Positions 1 through 10,842 of a DNA stretch of 64,000 nucleotides are shown piece after piece. The stretch comes from Reticulitermes speratus. Its lineage: Eukaryota > Arthropoda > Insecta > Blattodea > Rhinotermitidae. The stretch spans positions 40,173,478-40,237,477 of the forward strand of contig JAJKFL010000006.1 in the NCBI GenBank assembly GCA_021186555.1. The letters are read 5' to 3'. A program made the position numbers and the translations under genes. Position 1 is the first letter of the stretch. The number at the start of each line of letters is the position of its first letter. Under the pieces are notes generated by a model. It was not told the origin of the DNA. It made no database searches and saw nothing but the letters and a program-made list of their open reading frames with translations.

Positions 1-540
1 GCTGAGGCACTTCTTCAATATTCCAAATCGAATTAATAGGTTTATGGATCTTAGCACGAATTGTCCTACCTCCCACTTTAATAAATTCAGCTGGAATTTG
101 ATCAATACCTAGTGATTTGTATCTTTTTATGTTTTTCAATAGCCATCTGAAAATCAAGTCATTTGGCTCAGGCACAAGTGCCTCTACTGAATGTATTTCA
201 CTCTGCCTAACATCACTAACCCCAAGTACATTCACTATCTGAGAAAAAAGATTCCTCCACCTATTCAAAATACTGTGCAAGTCTGCAAGCAGGTCACCGT
301 TCTCATATTTTGCTATATTTGTTCTAGGCTGTTAACCCTTCTTAAATTCATTGCTGCCCCTACATAAGTCTCTAATATTCTTGTTCTCACTGTTCATTTC
401 AAATTAATTTTATCTTTCATATAGTCCCTTTCTTTTGTTCCTGAAATGGCTGCTATCTTTATGTCTTACCTGGTTTAGATAATCTGCATTACTTTGGTCT
501 GGATCCTGTAACTGCTGCAGTTTAGCGTCAGTATTCATTA
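1..540 (-). pseudogene. RTE-like non-LTR reverse transcriptase fragment
   Basis: Read on the minus strand, the stretch encodes a linker and the start of the reverse transcriptase domain of an RTE-type LINE. Recognisable pieces in order are KLQQLQDPDQSNADYLNQVR, HFRNKRKGLYER, NGDLLADLHSILNRW, then KRYKSLGIDQIPAEF and INSIWNIEEVPQ. Stop codons interrupt it (for example just after GLYER and before QPRTNIAK). A short out-of-frame patch near 130-150 (DFQMAIEK in the neighbouring frame) shows two compensating indels. The catalytic YADD region would lie beyond the left window edge. This is a dead copy; the clade assignment rests on resemblance to RTE-type proteins common in insects. Confidence 0.8.
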
Positions 541-559
541 CGCACATATAGTGGAGAAC

Positions 560-860
560 ATCCATATACCTGTAGTTTATTATACACACTACAGGTGTAT
601 GGAAGGTCCCCACCATATATATGTTGATATAACTTGACAGTACTCTGGTGCATGAATGAGTTATTATGCATGTCACAGGTGTTTGGTCACTAGCCAGTAT
701 GTGTGTGTTGATGTTAACATCAGAGTAATTTGCTGCCCAAATGATTTATTAGATACATCACAGAAAAAGGAATCTCTCCACTATGCATACATCGACATAG
801 ATTCACAGTACTGTGGTGCATGAATGATTACACATGTAACAGGTGTATGGTTGGAAAAAA
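560..860. repeat. degenerate tandem repeat
   Basis: The blocks at about 609-690 and 779-853 share a string of motifs in the same order: CCAC-ATAT, a GACAGTACT/CACAGTACT word, GTGCATGAATGA, and ACAGGTGTNTGGT. They look like two diverged copies of a unit of roughly 165 bp, with a further partial copy near 585. No coding content is seen. Confidence 0.45.
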
Positions 861-930
861 GACCGCATGCACTAAAAAAAATACACTTAGACATTACATT
901 TGTTGCTCTTATCATAAACAGGTGTTGTAA

Positions 931-2230
931 TAATAAGGTTGTTCAAATTTAAACGAGAATTCATTTCTAAAAAATTTATTCACAATAAAATGGAAAAGTA
1001 TTACACACTACTTTTCAGTGTAGTCCCTGTTGACTGCCATACACTTGTGCCAACGTTCTGGAAGCTTCTTAATTCCAGTTTCAAAGAAGGTTTTCGGTTG
1101 CTTGTGTATCCAACTTTGCACAGCTGCAATGACCTCATCATTATTCCGGAATATCTTGCCTCCTAAAACCCTCTTCATTGGTCCATACAAATGATAATCA
1201 GATGGAGCTAAGTCTGAACTGTAAGGTGGATGAGGCAGGACATCCCACTTCAGTTTCAGTAGCGTTGCCATCGTTAAAGCCGCAGTGTGAGGACGAACGT
1301 TGTCCTGGAGGAAGCAAACTGAATCCTGCCTTTTTCTTCGCTTTAAGCGGATTGCCGACTTCACTTTTTCATTCAGGAGAGTTCAATAGTACTGCGCATT
1401 GATGGGTTTTTGACCAGTGAGAAAGTCCAGGTGAATGATACCCTTTGAATCCCAGAACACAGCAGTCATGATCTTCCCAGCTGAAAAAATTGCTTTCACT
1501 TTTTTTGGGGGGGTTGAGAATGGGTGTGTTTGCACTGCTTGCTTGCTCTTTTTGATTCAGGAGTGAAGTAGTGGACCCAGGTCTCATCACAGGTCACAAT
1601 TGAGTCCAAAAATTCGGCTCCTTCTCTCTTGTATCGTTGCAAAAGTTGAGTAACGGCCACTAAACGTCTTTCCCTGTGCTCCGGTGACAGGAGCCGTAGG
1701 ATCCACCTTGCGCTCACTTTACTGACTTTCAACTCGTTGTGCAGAATTTCATCAACACTCCCTACACTAATTCCTACTTCCTGTGACAGTTCAAGAACAG
1801 TTATGGGATGATTAGCCAGAATAAGTTCACCAGTTTTCAAAACGTCTGGATTGACAGAAGTTCTTGGTCGCCGAGCGTGAGGTTCATTTTCAACATGGTC
1901 TCATCCTTCTCGAAATGATTTCACCCAACTGTACACCCATGGCTGTGACAAACATTCATCCCCAAACTGTGCTTGAAGCCTGGTAAAGATTTCAGAAGGA
2001 ATGACACCTTCCTTCGTAAGAAATTTGATAATTATATGCTGTGCAACACTGTTGGGTACTGCTTGCACTGCCATCTTGATTGCACCTGATGGTTGATGTG
2101 GAGAGGGACCCGACTTGTGTGGGTTGCAAGTTTAAACATGTCATAACTTGTCAGCGCAAGCACGTTCATACAAGTTGATTTGTGCTCGAAAGGGAACTAA
2201 ATTCTCATTTAAATTTGAACGACCCACGTA
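931..2230 (-). mobile_element. mariner transposon, both ends present
   Basis: The element is about 1.3 kb, the normal size for mariner. Its ends are inverted: the left end reads GTTCAAATTTAAACGAGAAT and the right end, reverse-complemented, reads GTTCAAATTTAAATGAGAAT. Each end is bordered by a TA dinucleotide (931-932 and 2229-2230), the mariner target duplication. The interior carries a decayed transposase gene on the minus strand. Confidence 0.85.
1008..2074 (-). pseudogene. mariner transposase pseudogene
   Basis: The gene encoded the DDE/D-type transposase that cuts and pastes the surrounding element. The start codon is at 2074-2072 (MAVQAVPNSVAQ). The N-terminal helix-turn-helix part follows, then the first catalytic block TCDETWVHY, then QDNVRPHTA with the second Asp and PPYSSDLAPSDYHLY with the third, spaced as in DD34D mariners. 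It is broken by an in-frame TGA at 1901-1903, where mariners usually have Arg (a likely CGA-to-TGA change). At least two frameshifts lie between about 1360 and 1590, one near a T/G homopolymer at 1501-1515. The stop is at 1008-1010. No function is expected. Confidence 0.88.
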
Positions 2231-2351
2231 GTACGCTCAGGTAACCCTACAATTGAAATTCATGCCAAATATCTCAGCACTGCAAATCTGACATTCTGGA
2301 TATGCCACAACTTTCAAACGCAGGTAATATGTGTAAGCACATAAGTTTTAT

Positions 2352-2487
2352 TGGCTGATTGGCTGAGGCGTGGAGTTGACCACCCATCCCGTGTCTGACA
2401 CCGATGTTAAGCATGGGTAGAGCTATACCTCTACTTCTCTCTGTGCCTCAAATGGGACACAGATAGTGCAATCTTTACCTTTAAGTT
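2352..2487 (+). repeat. 5'-truncated tRNA-derived SINE (family A)
   Basis: This is the 3' part of the SINE seen full length at 42914-43196: the GTTGACCACC word, then GTAGAGCTATACCTCTACT, and a terminal CTTTACCTTT. It is flanked by a perfect 13-bp target duplication, ACATAAGTTTTAT, at 2339-2351 and 2488-2500, which fixes the boundaries and shows retrotransposition after 5' truncation. Confidence 0.85.
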
Positions 2488-2709
2488 ACATAAGTTTTAT
2501 ACACACAAAGTACACAACCCAGATTAACAGCAGTGACAAGGAAAAGAGCTGCACATCATCTAATTCTGTCTTTGCTTAACTTATATCCCATACAATAGCT
2601 ACACCAATTATCAGAGAACAAGCTGATAAAATTCCTTTCATCACAAAATACCAAGCCTCCCTTAAGACCAGGGAATATGTCTTCAGCTCTCTGTAGCATT
2701 ATTCTAGGC

Positions 2710-3038
2710 CAGCGGTCGCCAACCATTCGGACCTCACGGACCACTAAACTCACAATTTTGAATCCCGCAGACCACTAACATGAATTTTTTTTAAAAAGGT
2801 ACAAACATCTATAAAATAATGATCATAAAAGTTCCATTCCATTAACGTGAATTTGATGCAACATAATAAGGCGAAAATTGTCAGCGATCCTGTGTCGGTG
2901 ACACGAAGACGAATCAGAATATAATGAAACAGTATAATTAACATAAAAATTGCAAATAATGTCCAAATTTCTCCACAGACCACCAAAAGTTTCTCGCGGA
3001 CCATCAGTGGTCCGCGGACCACCGGTTGGCGACCGCTG
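2710..3038. mobile_element. hAT-type MITE with 8-bp TSD
   Basis: This 329-bp element begins CAGCGGTCGCCAACC and ends with the exact reverse complement, GGTTGGCGACCGCTG. The flanking octamer TTCTAGGC is present at 2702-2709 and again at 3039-3046, a perfect 8-bp target duplication typical of hAT elements. Sub-terminal sequence (GGACCAC / GTGGTCC) is also partly inverted. There is no coding capacity, so it would need a transposase supplied in trans. Confidence 0.92.
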
Positions 3039-3046
3039 TTCTAGGC

Positions 3047-3937
3047 CTTCTTGTTGCACAAGCCCGCAGCATCCCACATATCCTTATATCTTCTTCCTCA
3101 TCACAGATTATGACTTGTGGGCTGTGTAACCAAATGGCTTACAAGAATGCTACTGATATACCTTTGGAGTTCTAAAATATCTGCCGACACCCTGAAAGGA
3201 AACATGATTATAAGTGGTGTTTAAACATGTTTATAAATACACATACTCACATATTTCAGTGGAGTATAGAGACATTCACATTGCATCTGAATATAAGTAT
3301 CATGCCCTCAGTTACCTAGAGCCTGGAACAGTATCTTACTGCTTTAATAACAAAACTATGAGTAACATGTCTATGATATGGCTAAAAACAAGAACTGTTA
3401 AATGTGTAACTAATCACAAACAAAAGGTTCAGAAGCTTAGAACACTATTGGAACTGGCAAGACCTTTGAGGCAAAAAAGAAAACAAGCAGCATAAGTAAT
3501 AATATGATGCCAATGCTTGTTAAGGGAAAGAGAAATTTCACTCAGCTGAAGGCTGTGTACCTAAGAAAGCACTGTATGATTTACGATATCTGAATACCAC
3601 CATTGTAGTGATGCTTTATAATAAAAGCACCAAAAAATCACCTTTAGCACTGAAAGGAAATACACACACATTACAAAAGAGTAAAATATCACTCAGGTTC
3701 CATTATCTTGGATCTTACCCATTTGCTGTGATAAGGACCCAGATAAGACAATGCACATGTATCAGACAAATATGGAAGTGAATAAAATACATCTGACTAC
3801 TCGTCAGAAGGAATATTTCTCTGAGAAAACTTTTCAGTCACCTAACACGATGATGCTTATGCGTTTCTGCCAAACACCAAAGCGTGAAGTAAGGATCATC
3901 TGTCAGTAGGATGCAAGTATTCAAGGCCCTCAACACT
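3047..3937. other. no gene recognised
   Basis: AT-rich sequence between a MITE and a LINE tail. Short open frames exist but show no recognisable motif, and I see no repeat structure. Confidence 0.5.
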
Positions 3938-4918
3938 TGTATTGTATTGTATTGTATTGTATTTCATCCTACAAATCATTACAGAATGATATTGGACATG
4001 TCCAGAGAGTAGTTACAGTAAACAGTATAAGAATTACAATAAAAGCAAACAAACACATAAATCTGATATAATTACATACATGTACAGGACCTCACAAGAC
4101 ACTGATTAACATAGTACGCAGAAGAAAGCACTGGCAATTACAATACAGAGATACATCTTTAACCCAGTTCCTACAAATAAGGAGTTAACTGTCATAAATT
4201 CTTCCACTGAATAAAAACTCTTTTCAAATAGGAAGTTTCTAAGTATCTTCTTGAATTTTATTATGGACTTAACACTTTTAATTTTGCAAGGTAGTTTGTT
4301 ATAAACAAGCACACCATTGTAAGCAATACTCTGTTCGAATAGTTTGGTGTTGTGGCTTGTAATGAATAAATCTGACTTAGTCCTCGTATCACACGAATGA
4401 AACATAGAATTAGTTTTGAATTTACTTAAGGACAGTTTAATCTATAGAAGAATTTCATAGATATATATACAAGGCAGTGTCACAATCTTTGATTTTTTTA
4501 AATATGGTTTGCAACTTGTGGTGCTTGAAATATTAGCTATTAATCTTATTGCCCTTTTCTGTACTTTAAAAACTTTCTTAAGATTTCTAACGTTTCCCCA
4601 GAATAAAATACCATACTTCAAAGATGAATGCATTTATGCAAAATACATGGTTTTAACAATATTTTTATTTACAAATGACTTGATTGTTTTTATTGCAAAA
4701 CAAAGTTTACTTAGTTCAATTACTAATTTTCCCACGTGAAGATCCCAATTTTGATTATGGTCTAGCCAGACTCCCAAAAATTTTGTTTTGGATACGTATG
4801 TAATTTGTCTATCTTTCAATATCATGTCAGGAAATACTATATGTATATTTAATTTGTGATGAAAGCCTAATGCCAATGATTTATGATTTGTGCTCATTAA
4901 GTTCTGTTCCTGCCACAC
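3938..4918 (-). pseudogene. Jockey/CR1-like LINE 3' end with pentanucleotide tail
   Basis: One frame on the minus strand encodes the end of a non-LTR reverse transcriptase. It runs from VSKTKFLGVWLDHNQNW through LKYGILFWGN and QKRAIRLIANI to YNGVLVYNKLPCKIKSVKSI and KSFYSVEEFM. Two in-frame stops break it: TAA at 4634-4636, where a Tyr is expected between FA and MHSS, and TAG at 4442-4444. Otherwise the frame is continuous for about 270 codons, so decay is modest. After the 3' untranslated part the copy ends in tandem TTGTA units at 3938-3962, the simple-repeat tail common for such LINEs. The rest of the reverse transcriptase is missing (5' truncation). Confidence 0.8.
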
Positions 4919-5769
4919 CCATCCACTTTACTTCTATTGCAATAAGGCAACCTCCAAATTCATTTTAGAAATTTCCCCTTAAACAGTCATGAGAACTCAT
5001 TTATTACAAGTCAATTTACATTTCAGTGTGTTACCCAATAAGAACCTAGCATCCAACAGAGTGCATTCATTTGGTTCATTCTGAAGGCAGTTTAAAAATA
5101 ATAAGCACCTAATCTAGTGGACCCATTAGAAATAGATATTCTCAGTCACAGGCCATCACAGTTCAGTAAATTTGTTAAGATTGTCACCGTCCGTGGTAGG
5201 TCTAATTTGCACCCATAATGGCGTGACAGATTTCTGACTTTCAACCTTAAACTTCTGTGGTGGACAGGGAGAAATCAGAAGCACACAACACTAAGTACCT
5301 GTGGTTTGTCCGAAAATGAACGAGGTTCCATATTTGTTGGCTGACCAATTTAAAAAAAACACCTAATTCTATCAGTTACAATGTAATTAACTATTCAGAG
5401 TAAACAAAATACCCATACAAAGTATAGCCAAAAAGTCACACATGACTCAGTTCAGATGTTAAACCCATAAATTTTTCAATACAAAATAAAAATGCCAAAC
5501 AGAACTTCCAAATATCTGATTTTTGTAATGAATTCTATAGTTGTCATGGGGCATGGGTAAATACAAGAAGGTCAGAGGGTTAGAAAGTCTTTCCTCAAGC
5601 AGGGTACACATGCAAAAAAAAAAAAAAAAAAAGAAGAGAGAGAGAGAGAGAGTTTACCCTTTCTCATGCTAGGGGTGGTCTGACTGGGACTTGAAACCAA
5701 TTAATGTCCAGCTACAGGATATACACCAGAGACCAGATCTTGTTCATGGGTAGTAACAGGAAAATAGCT
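4919..5769. other. no gene; A-run and GA microsatellite at 5614-5653
   Basis: No gene is recognisable. A run of about 20 A followed by GA dinucleotides occupies 5614-5653. The words GGTCTGACTGGGACTTGAAACC at 5668-5689 faintly recall an inverted tRNA B box, too weak to call a SINE. Confidence 0.5.
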
Positions 5770-5944
5770 ATTAAAATATTAAGAATTAACTAGAAGACTC
5801 AGAAATAAAACTTGGGCCAACCACAAATTAAGAAACCATAAAAACAGCCATGACACCCGACTGAAAAGACCACAAACACAACACAAAATGCAGAACAAAC
5901 ATGAATGATTTCAGGCTTCTGTCGCAGTGTAAATGAGACCTTCA

Positions 5945-6116
5945 TTCTTTTGGGATATTAAGCAGCATTGATTGGTACTTAGTTACCAACATTTTGGGAC
6001 AACCTATCACTCCACCTTCATAGGTCACGCAGTCTTCTTGGACTGCTTGACCAATAGGTTGTCCCAAAATGTCAGTAACTAAACCACCAATCAATGATGT
6101 GTAACATCCCAGAAGA
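5945..6116. repeat. foldback (inverted repeat) element
   Basis: Two arms of about 62 bp (5945-6006 and 6056-6116) are inverted relative to each other at roughly 80% identity; the best part is ACATTTTGGGACAACCTA against TAGGTTGTCCCAAAATGT. An inner 12-bp stem, GGTCACGCAGTC/GACTGCTTGACC, forms the tip. Each arm resembles the hammerhead-like insertion at 46252-46361, so this may be two such units head to head. Confidence 0.7.
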
Positions 6117-6293
6117 GAGAATATCCCTGAACAAACATGTTTAAAATTCTATCACCACTAACACCATCTGTGAAGGAAATTATAAAACTTCATGGGTCTC
6201 AGGTGCATATATTAACAAGTTTACTAACTATGGTGCCCAGTGACTGAAAGCGGCTCTTTGTAAGGGGTCCACTAGATTAGGTCCTTCCCTTTA

Positions 6294-6327
6294 CCTGAAG
6301 ATGGAAGCACAGCCGAAACATATTACT
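6294..6327 (+). ncRNA. hammerhead-ribozyme-like core
   Basis: The sequence reads CCTGAAGA, a stem TGG...CC with a short loop, then GAAAC. This matches the CUGANGA ... GAAA core of hammerhead ribozymes. A very short third stem is described for minimal motifs in Penelope-like elements. Activity is untested and stem I is weak here. Confidence 0.4.
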
Positions 6328-6385
6328 ACATTGAAAGTTAGACGATGGACGAAGTCCAAAGAAAGATCACTACACTGTGGTAGTG

Positions 6386-7724
6386 TTAAACTTTAAGAGC
6401 CGAAACGGACAAATCTGTCCATCGTTATGTGTAGGTATGAATGCCAAAACGGACATTTTTGTCCAAAAAAATATATTTAAACTTTTCGCATTAAATACGA
6501 TATTGGCGGGGCAATAAGCGTGCGTAAATATTATGTATACATACAACAGACTTGAAGGTAATTTTACAGTTGTGCCTCATACCAAAGGGGGCGTATTGGG
6601 GCGCGGAGGTAATATACCATAAAATGATGTATTGAACACTATTTAGAGCGTATTCAGCTTCATGCTCCAGCATCTGTACATTTATGTGCCCCAGATACCC
6701 ATCGATTAAAAAGCAGGTAGGATCGAGTTAAGATTTATACGAGTCGATAGAAATATTTATGTACTTTCCGGGAACCGAACCCTGATCTCCTTTCTGGTAG
6801 TCGTATAACTTATTCACTGTTCTAGCCCGTGCTTGTACTCACAGAAAAATTTTCAATATATTTTCACAATATATTTGTCCAAATATACGAAAAAATTAAA
6901 AGCTTCCGGCTGTATTTACTCTTACGTACTTGATGGAAGAATGAAACATAGCTCACCCGAGAAAGGCAGTATATGATGAGTCATCAGAAGGAAGTTACTT
7001 GTTACAGAAATTATTACATACCTTATTGTTAGATGTTCTCAACCGAATCAATATCACAGATCAGCTGTGATTCAATATGTTCATCACGAATATGCCTTCT
7101 GCGAGCCATGATGCTGATTATGTACTCAAAAGAAATAATTTTCACAAGCGACAGGGTCACTGCACTGTGCGACAAACACTGAAAGAGTATGGCCACTGGT
7201 AGGAATACCGAGAAACGTACGTTTCCTTTCGCAGGTCAGATTCCTCATGGTTGTAAAACTGTAAACCTCTTTGTAAGTACACCCTTACAGAAATCACACC
7301 AACGAAAAGCATTTCGCTGTTGTTAAAATAACCTCACAGAAATATTTTCCCTTGAAAGTGGGGACGAATTCAGGAAAAGGAGCCAGAATTTAAGGCTAAA
7401 GAGAACGAAACATAACATATTACTAAAATTTCATTAACGATCCGGACACGATAAAGAAAGAAAAGAAGACTAAAATTTCTGTCTCTTAGGGAAGTGTTTC
7501 ATTCTTATTTTGCATCAAAATATTTTATAATAAACTATGATATACATTACCGTGTTCTCCATGCTTTACTTGAGTAATTACGATTTATTTCACAGATCCA
7601 GCGTTAATATTCTTCAAGATATTCAAAATTTTCCTAACCATTGCAACAAACGTTCAAATCCCCAGAGAAAATTCCGGTCCGCTGACAGTACAGGGTATTT
7701 AAATCGCCGGCTTTTAAAGGTTAA
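6386..7724. mobile_element. piggyBac-type non-autonomous element
   Basis: The element is bordered by TTAA at 6386-6389 and 7721-7724. Terminal sequence is inverted: the left end is TTAAACTTTAAGAGCCGAAA and the right end reverse-complemented is TTAACCTTTAAAAGCCGGCG. Two sub-terminal palindromes (GGACAAATCTGTCC and GGACATTTTTGTCC) repeat the arrangement at the left end of the piggyBac relic at 34428. The right end shares ATTTAAAT...GCCGG with that relic. No transposase is encoded. A tRNA-like B box in inverse orientation (about 6770-6785, GGGAACCGAACCC) suggests an old SINE inside. Confidence 0.75.
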
Positions 7725-7734
7725 CTGAATAGAA

Positions 7735-7910
7735 TGCAGTCTTTCTTGAGAAGCTGATAGGTCCGCAGGTAGTAATCGTCTCTAGTCTCAGCCAGATGAA
7801 TCCAGTCCATGCCCTTTCAGCCTATTTCTTGAAGCTCCAATCTTAATAGTGTTCTTCCATCTCTACTGAGGTCTTTGTAATGGTCTCCTTTCTTCAGGTT
7901 TACCCACAAA
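7735..7910 (-). pseudogene. LINE C-terminal fragment
   Basis: On the minus strand a short frame reads RDGRTLLRLELQEIG, a stop, then KGMDWIHLAETRD. This resembles the very C terminus of RTE-type reverse transcriptase proteins, which end in a motif of the form DWI-LAQDRD. It is a small relic between the piggyBac-type element and the satellite. Confidence 0.5.
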
Positions 7911-8081
7911 GTTTGTGAACATTTATTGTCACATCCATACATTTCATGTTCCACATGCTCATGTTTCTTGATTTGATAACCATAATGATAATTGGTGAGT
8001 ACTAATCACAAAGCCCATCATGTTATATTATCCAATGTTCTCTTACTTCCTCTTAGATCCAAATATTGGGTCTTTTCCACT

Positions 8082-8600
8082 TTAATATGGCTGCTGTATG
8101 CTGTCACACTTTTTGTGTCAGACATGGTAAAAAACTATGATCAGTTGTACTGACATTATTATTTGACCGCATAGTATACAGTTTTAATAAAAGTTTCTAC
8201 GTAAATTTGGAGGGTAATAACGTGCTTTAACAAACAGATATACGGAAAATTATAGAACATGACTGGAAATTGTGAAGTAAATTCAAAATCCACTAATATA
8301 CATTCCAAATATCAACTTACAATTATCCAGTCTACCTACAATTAATTTCAATGTTTCTCTGATATACAGTACCTCCACATACAAGCAGGCATCATTCACT
8401 GTTACACCCCCTCGCCACGGTGAGGCACAGGATCTGGAGGGGGGATATGTAAACCTGCGTCTTGCACAGGTTTTCATATCCACATCCGAGTCAGTAGTCC
8501 AGATAGGGATGTGATGCTATCTGGAATTCCTGTTTTCGAGCCAAAGTAGTATCATCGTGACGGAACAGAATATTAAAACCTTGAAAACATTACTCACGCA
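8082..8600 (+). repeat. satellite core 1
   Basis: First and leftmost core, without the upstream leader. It carries stem-loop 1 at 8443-8481 (arms GGATATGTAAACCTG and CAGGTTTTCATATCC, one mismatch, 9-nt loop) and stem-loop 2 at 8499-8524 (CCAGATAG / CTATCTGG, 10-nt loop). A 50-bp block at 8383-8432 is identical in the diverged copy near 41.4 kb. Confidence 0.93.
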
Positions 8601-10269
8601 CTACCTTACTAACATACTTATATACTAAATTAATTACATACTACATTACTTATATACTACCTTACTTACATACAAAATTAATTACATACTATCTTACATA
8701 CTATCTTACTTACATAATAACTTACTTACATACTACCTTATTTAAATACTAACTTACTTATATACCAACTTACATCACATACACACATACATACTTTTTT
8801 TATATAATAACTTACATACTACCTTACTTAAATACTAACAAACTTACATACTAACTAACATTACATACATACATACATCACACATTTTTTTATAAGAACT
8901 TACATACTACCTAACTTAAATACTATCCAACTTATATACTAACTAACATTACATACATACATACATTATACATTTTTTATAAAAACTTACATAATACCTT
9001 ACTTAAATACTAACTTACTTGTATACTAACGTTCTTAAGTACTAACTTACATACTTAGTACCTTACATTCTACCTCCTTTACATTCAACATAACATACAT
9101 ACATTTTTATACTAACATACAATCTTACTTACAACTACATTTTTCTTTGTATTTTTTTTATAAAAACAAACATACTACCTTACTTAAATACTAAATAACT
9201 TATATACTAACTAACATTACATACATACTAAATTTTTTTTTATAAAAACTTACATACTACCTTACTTAAATACTAACTAACTAATATACTAACTAACATT
9301 ACATACATAATACAATTTTTTTTATAAAAACTTACATACTACCTTACTTAAATACTAACTAACTAATATACTAACTAACATTACATACATACTACATTTT
9401 TTTTTTTATAAAAACTTACATAATACCTTACTTGAATACTAACTAACTAATATACTAACTAAGATTACATACATACTAAATTTTTTTTTTTTTTATAAAA
9501 ATTACATACTACCTTACTTAAATACTAACTAACTTATATGCTAACTTACATTACATACATACATAATACATTTTTTTAAATCACATACTACCTTACTTAA
9601 ATACTAACTAACTAACTAATATACTAACATTACATACATACTTTTTTTTTATATATAAAAAACTTACATACTACCTTACTTAAATACTAACTAACTTATA
9701 TGCTAACTTACATTACATACATTCATACTACATTTTTTGTTTTTTTTTGTTTTTTATAAGAATTTACATACTAACTTACTTAAATACTAACTTACTTATA
9801 TACTAACTTTCTTAAGTACTAACTTACTTACATAACTTACTTACATTCTACCTTCTTTACATTCTACATAACATACATACTTTTTTATACTAACAATCTT
9901 ACAAACTACATTTCTTTATAAAATCTTACATACTACTAACTTTTTGTTTTTTACATATTACATATTGCATCTGCTGCGGGGCCCTTCATCACGCAACTAA
10001 CTTACTTACAAATTTACATACTACATTTCTTCTTTATTCTAACTTACATAAAATCTTACTTACATACTACATTTTTTTGTTTTTTATAAAAATAGCACAC
10101 AATCAAATACTACATTCCTTACATAATACATAACATAATTACATAATGTCTTTCATTCAAATTTACATACATTTTGTTTTTTTTTATTTTAGCTTACATA
10201 CATTGTTACTTACAAACCACACTTTTTGTTTTTTTTAGTAACTTACATACAAATTTTCTTACATAGTAC
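8601..10269. repeat. satellite spacer 1 (sub-repeats and GC block)
   Basis: About 1.7 kb of TTACATAC-type sub-repeats with T-tracts. At 9966-9995 lies a short GC-richer block, TGCATCTGCTGCGGGGCCC followed by TTCATCACGCA, about 330 bp before the next core. The same block recurs in the other spacers at about 12991, 15970, 18312, 21567, 23811, 25441, 29268 and, degraded, 32888. Confidence 0.88.
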
Positions 10270-10842
10270 CTTAGGCATTTCGTGCCTTTATTGTATCCTG
10301 CTTTGGCCAGTGAATGTTGCCAGTTAATATGGCTGCTGTATGCTGTCACACTTTTTGTGTCAGACATGGTAAAAAACTATGATCAGTTGTACTGACATTA
10401 TTATTTGACCGCATAGTATACAGTTTTAATAAAGTTTTCTACGTAAATTTGGAGGGTATTAACGTGCTTTAACAAACAGATATACGGAAAATTGTAGAAC
10501 ATGACCGGAAATTGTGAAGTAAATTCAAAATCCACTAATATACATTCCAAATATCAACTTACAATTATCCAGTCTACCTACAATTAATTTCAATGTTTCT
10601 CTGATATACAGTACCTCCACATACAAGCAGGCATCATTCACTGTTACACCCCCTCGCCACGGTGAGGCACAGGATCTGGAGGGGGGATATGTAAACCTGC
10701 GTCTTGCACAGGTTTTCATATCCACATCCGAGTCAGTAGTCCAGATAGGGATGTGATGCTATCTGGAATTCCTGTTTTCGAGCCAAAGTAGTATCATCGT
10801 GACGGAACAGAATATTAAAACCTTGAAAACATTACTCACGCA
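10270..10842 (+). repeat. satellite core 2 with leader
   Basis: The leader (CCTTAGGCATTTCGTGCC, then TATCCTGCTTTGGCCAGTG) precedes the core from 10325. Both stem-loops are intact. The sequence is nearly identical to core 1. Confidence 0.92.

Larger units (their letters stand above)
5770..6355 (+). mobile_element. retroelement fragment (Penelope-like?), copy 1
   Basis: This shares two blocks with 36550-36955. The first (5775-5905) contains LTRRLR-like coding remnants and a purine-rich run. The second (6140-6350) includes FKILSPLTPSVKEIIKLHG, then CTTTGTAAGGGGTCCACTAGATTAGG in DNA form, then a hammerhead-like motif at 6294-6327. A foldback (5945-6116) is inserted between the blocks. The coding frames are broken. 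Class assignment is inference from the ribozyme-like motif. Confidence 0.5.

Noticed and set aside
939-1402. Two + strand open frames over the mariner.
   Set aside because: They are shadows of the minus-strand transposase relic.
3940-3962. The TTGTA run as a telomere-type repeat.
   Set aside because: Only about four units, located exactly at the 3' end of a LINE copy, where simple-repeat tails are usual; insect telomere repeats are normally TTAGG.
8283-8483. A 66-codon minus-strand open frame repeated in most satellite cores.
   Set aside because: In the diverged copy at about 41.36 kb the N-terminal part is closed by a TGA and has no ATG, and differences are mostly amino-acid changing. It persists in the array only because cores are nearly identical.
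8499-8560. Stem-loop 2 as the 3' terminal hairpin of a Helitron.
   Set aside because: No CTRR end follows within the usual distance, no TC start is identifiable, and no A-T insertion site can be defined.
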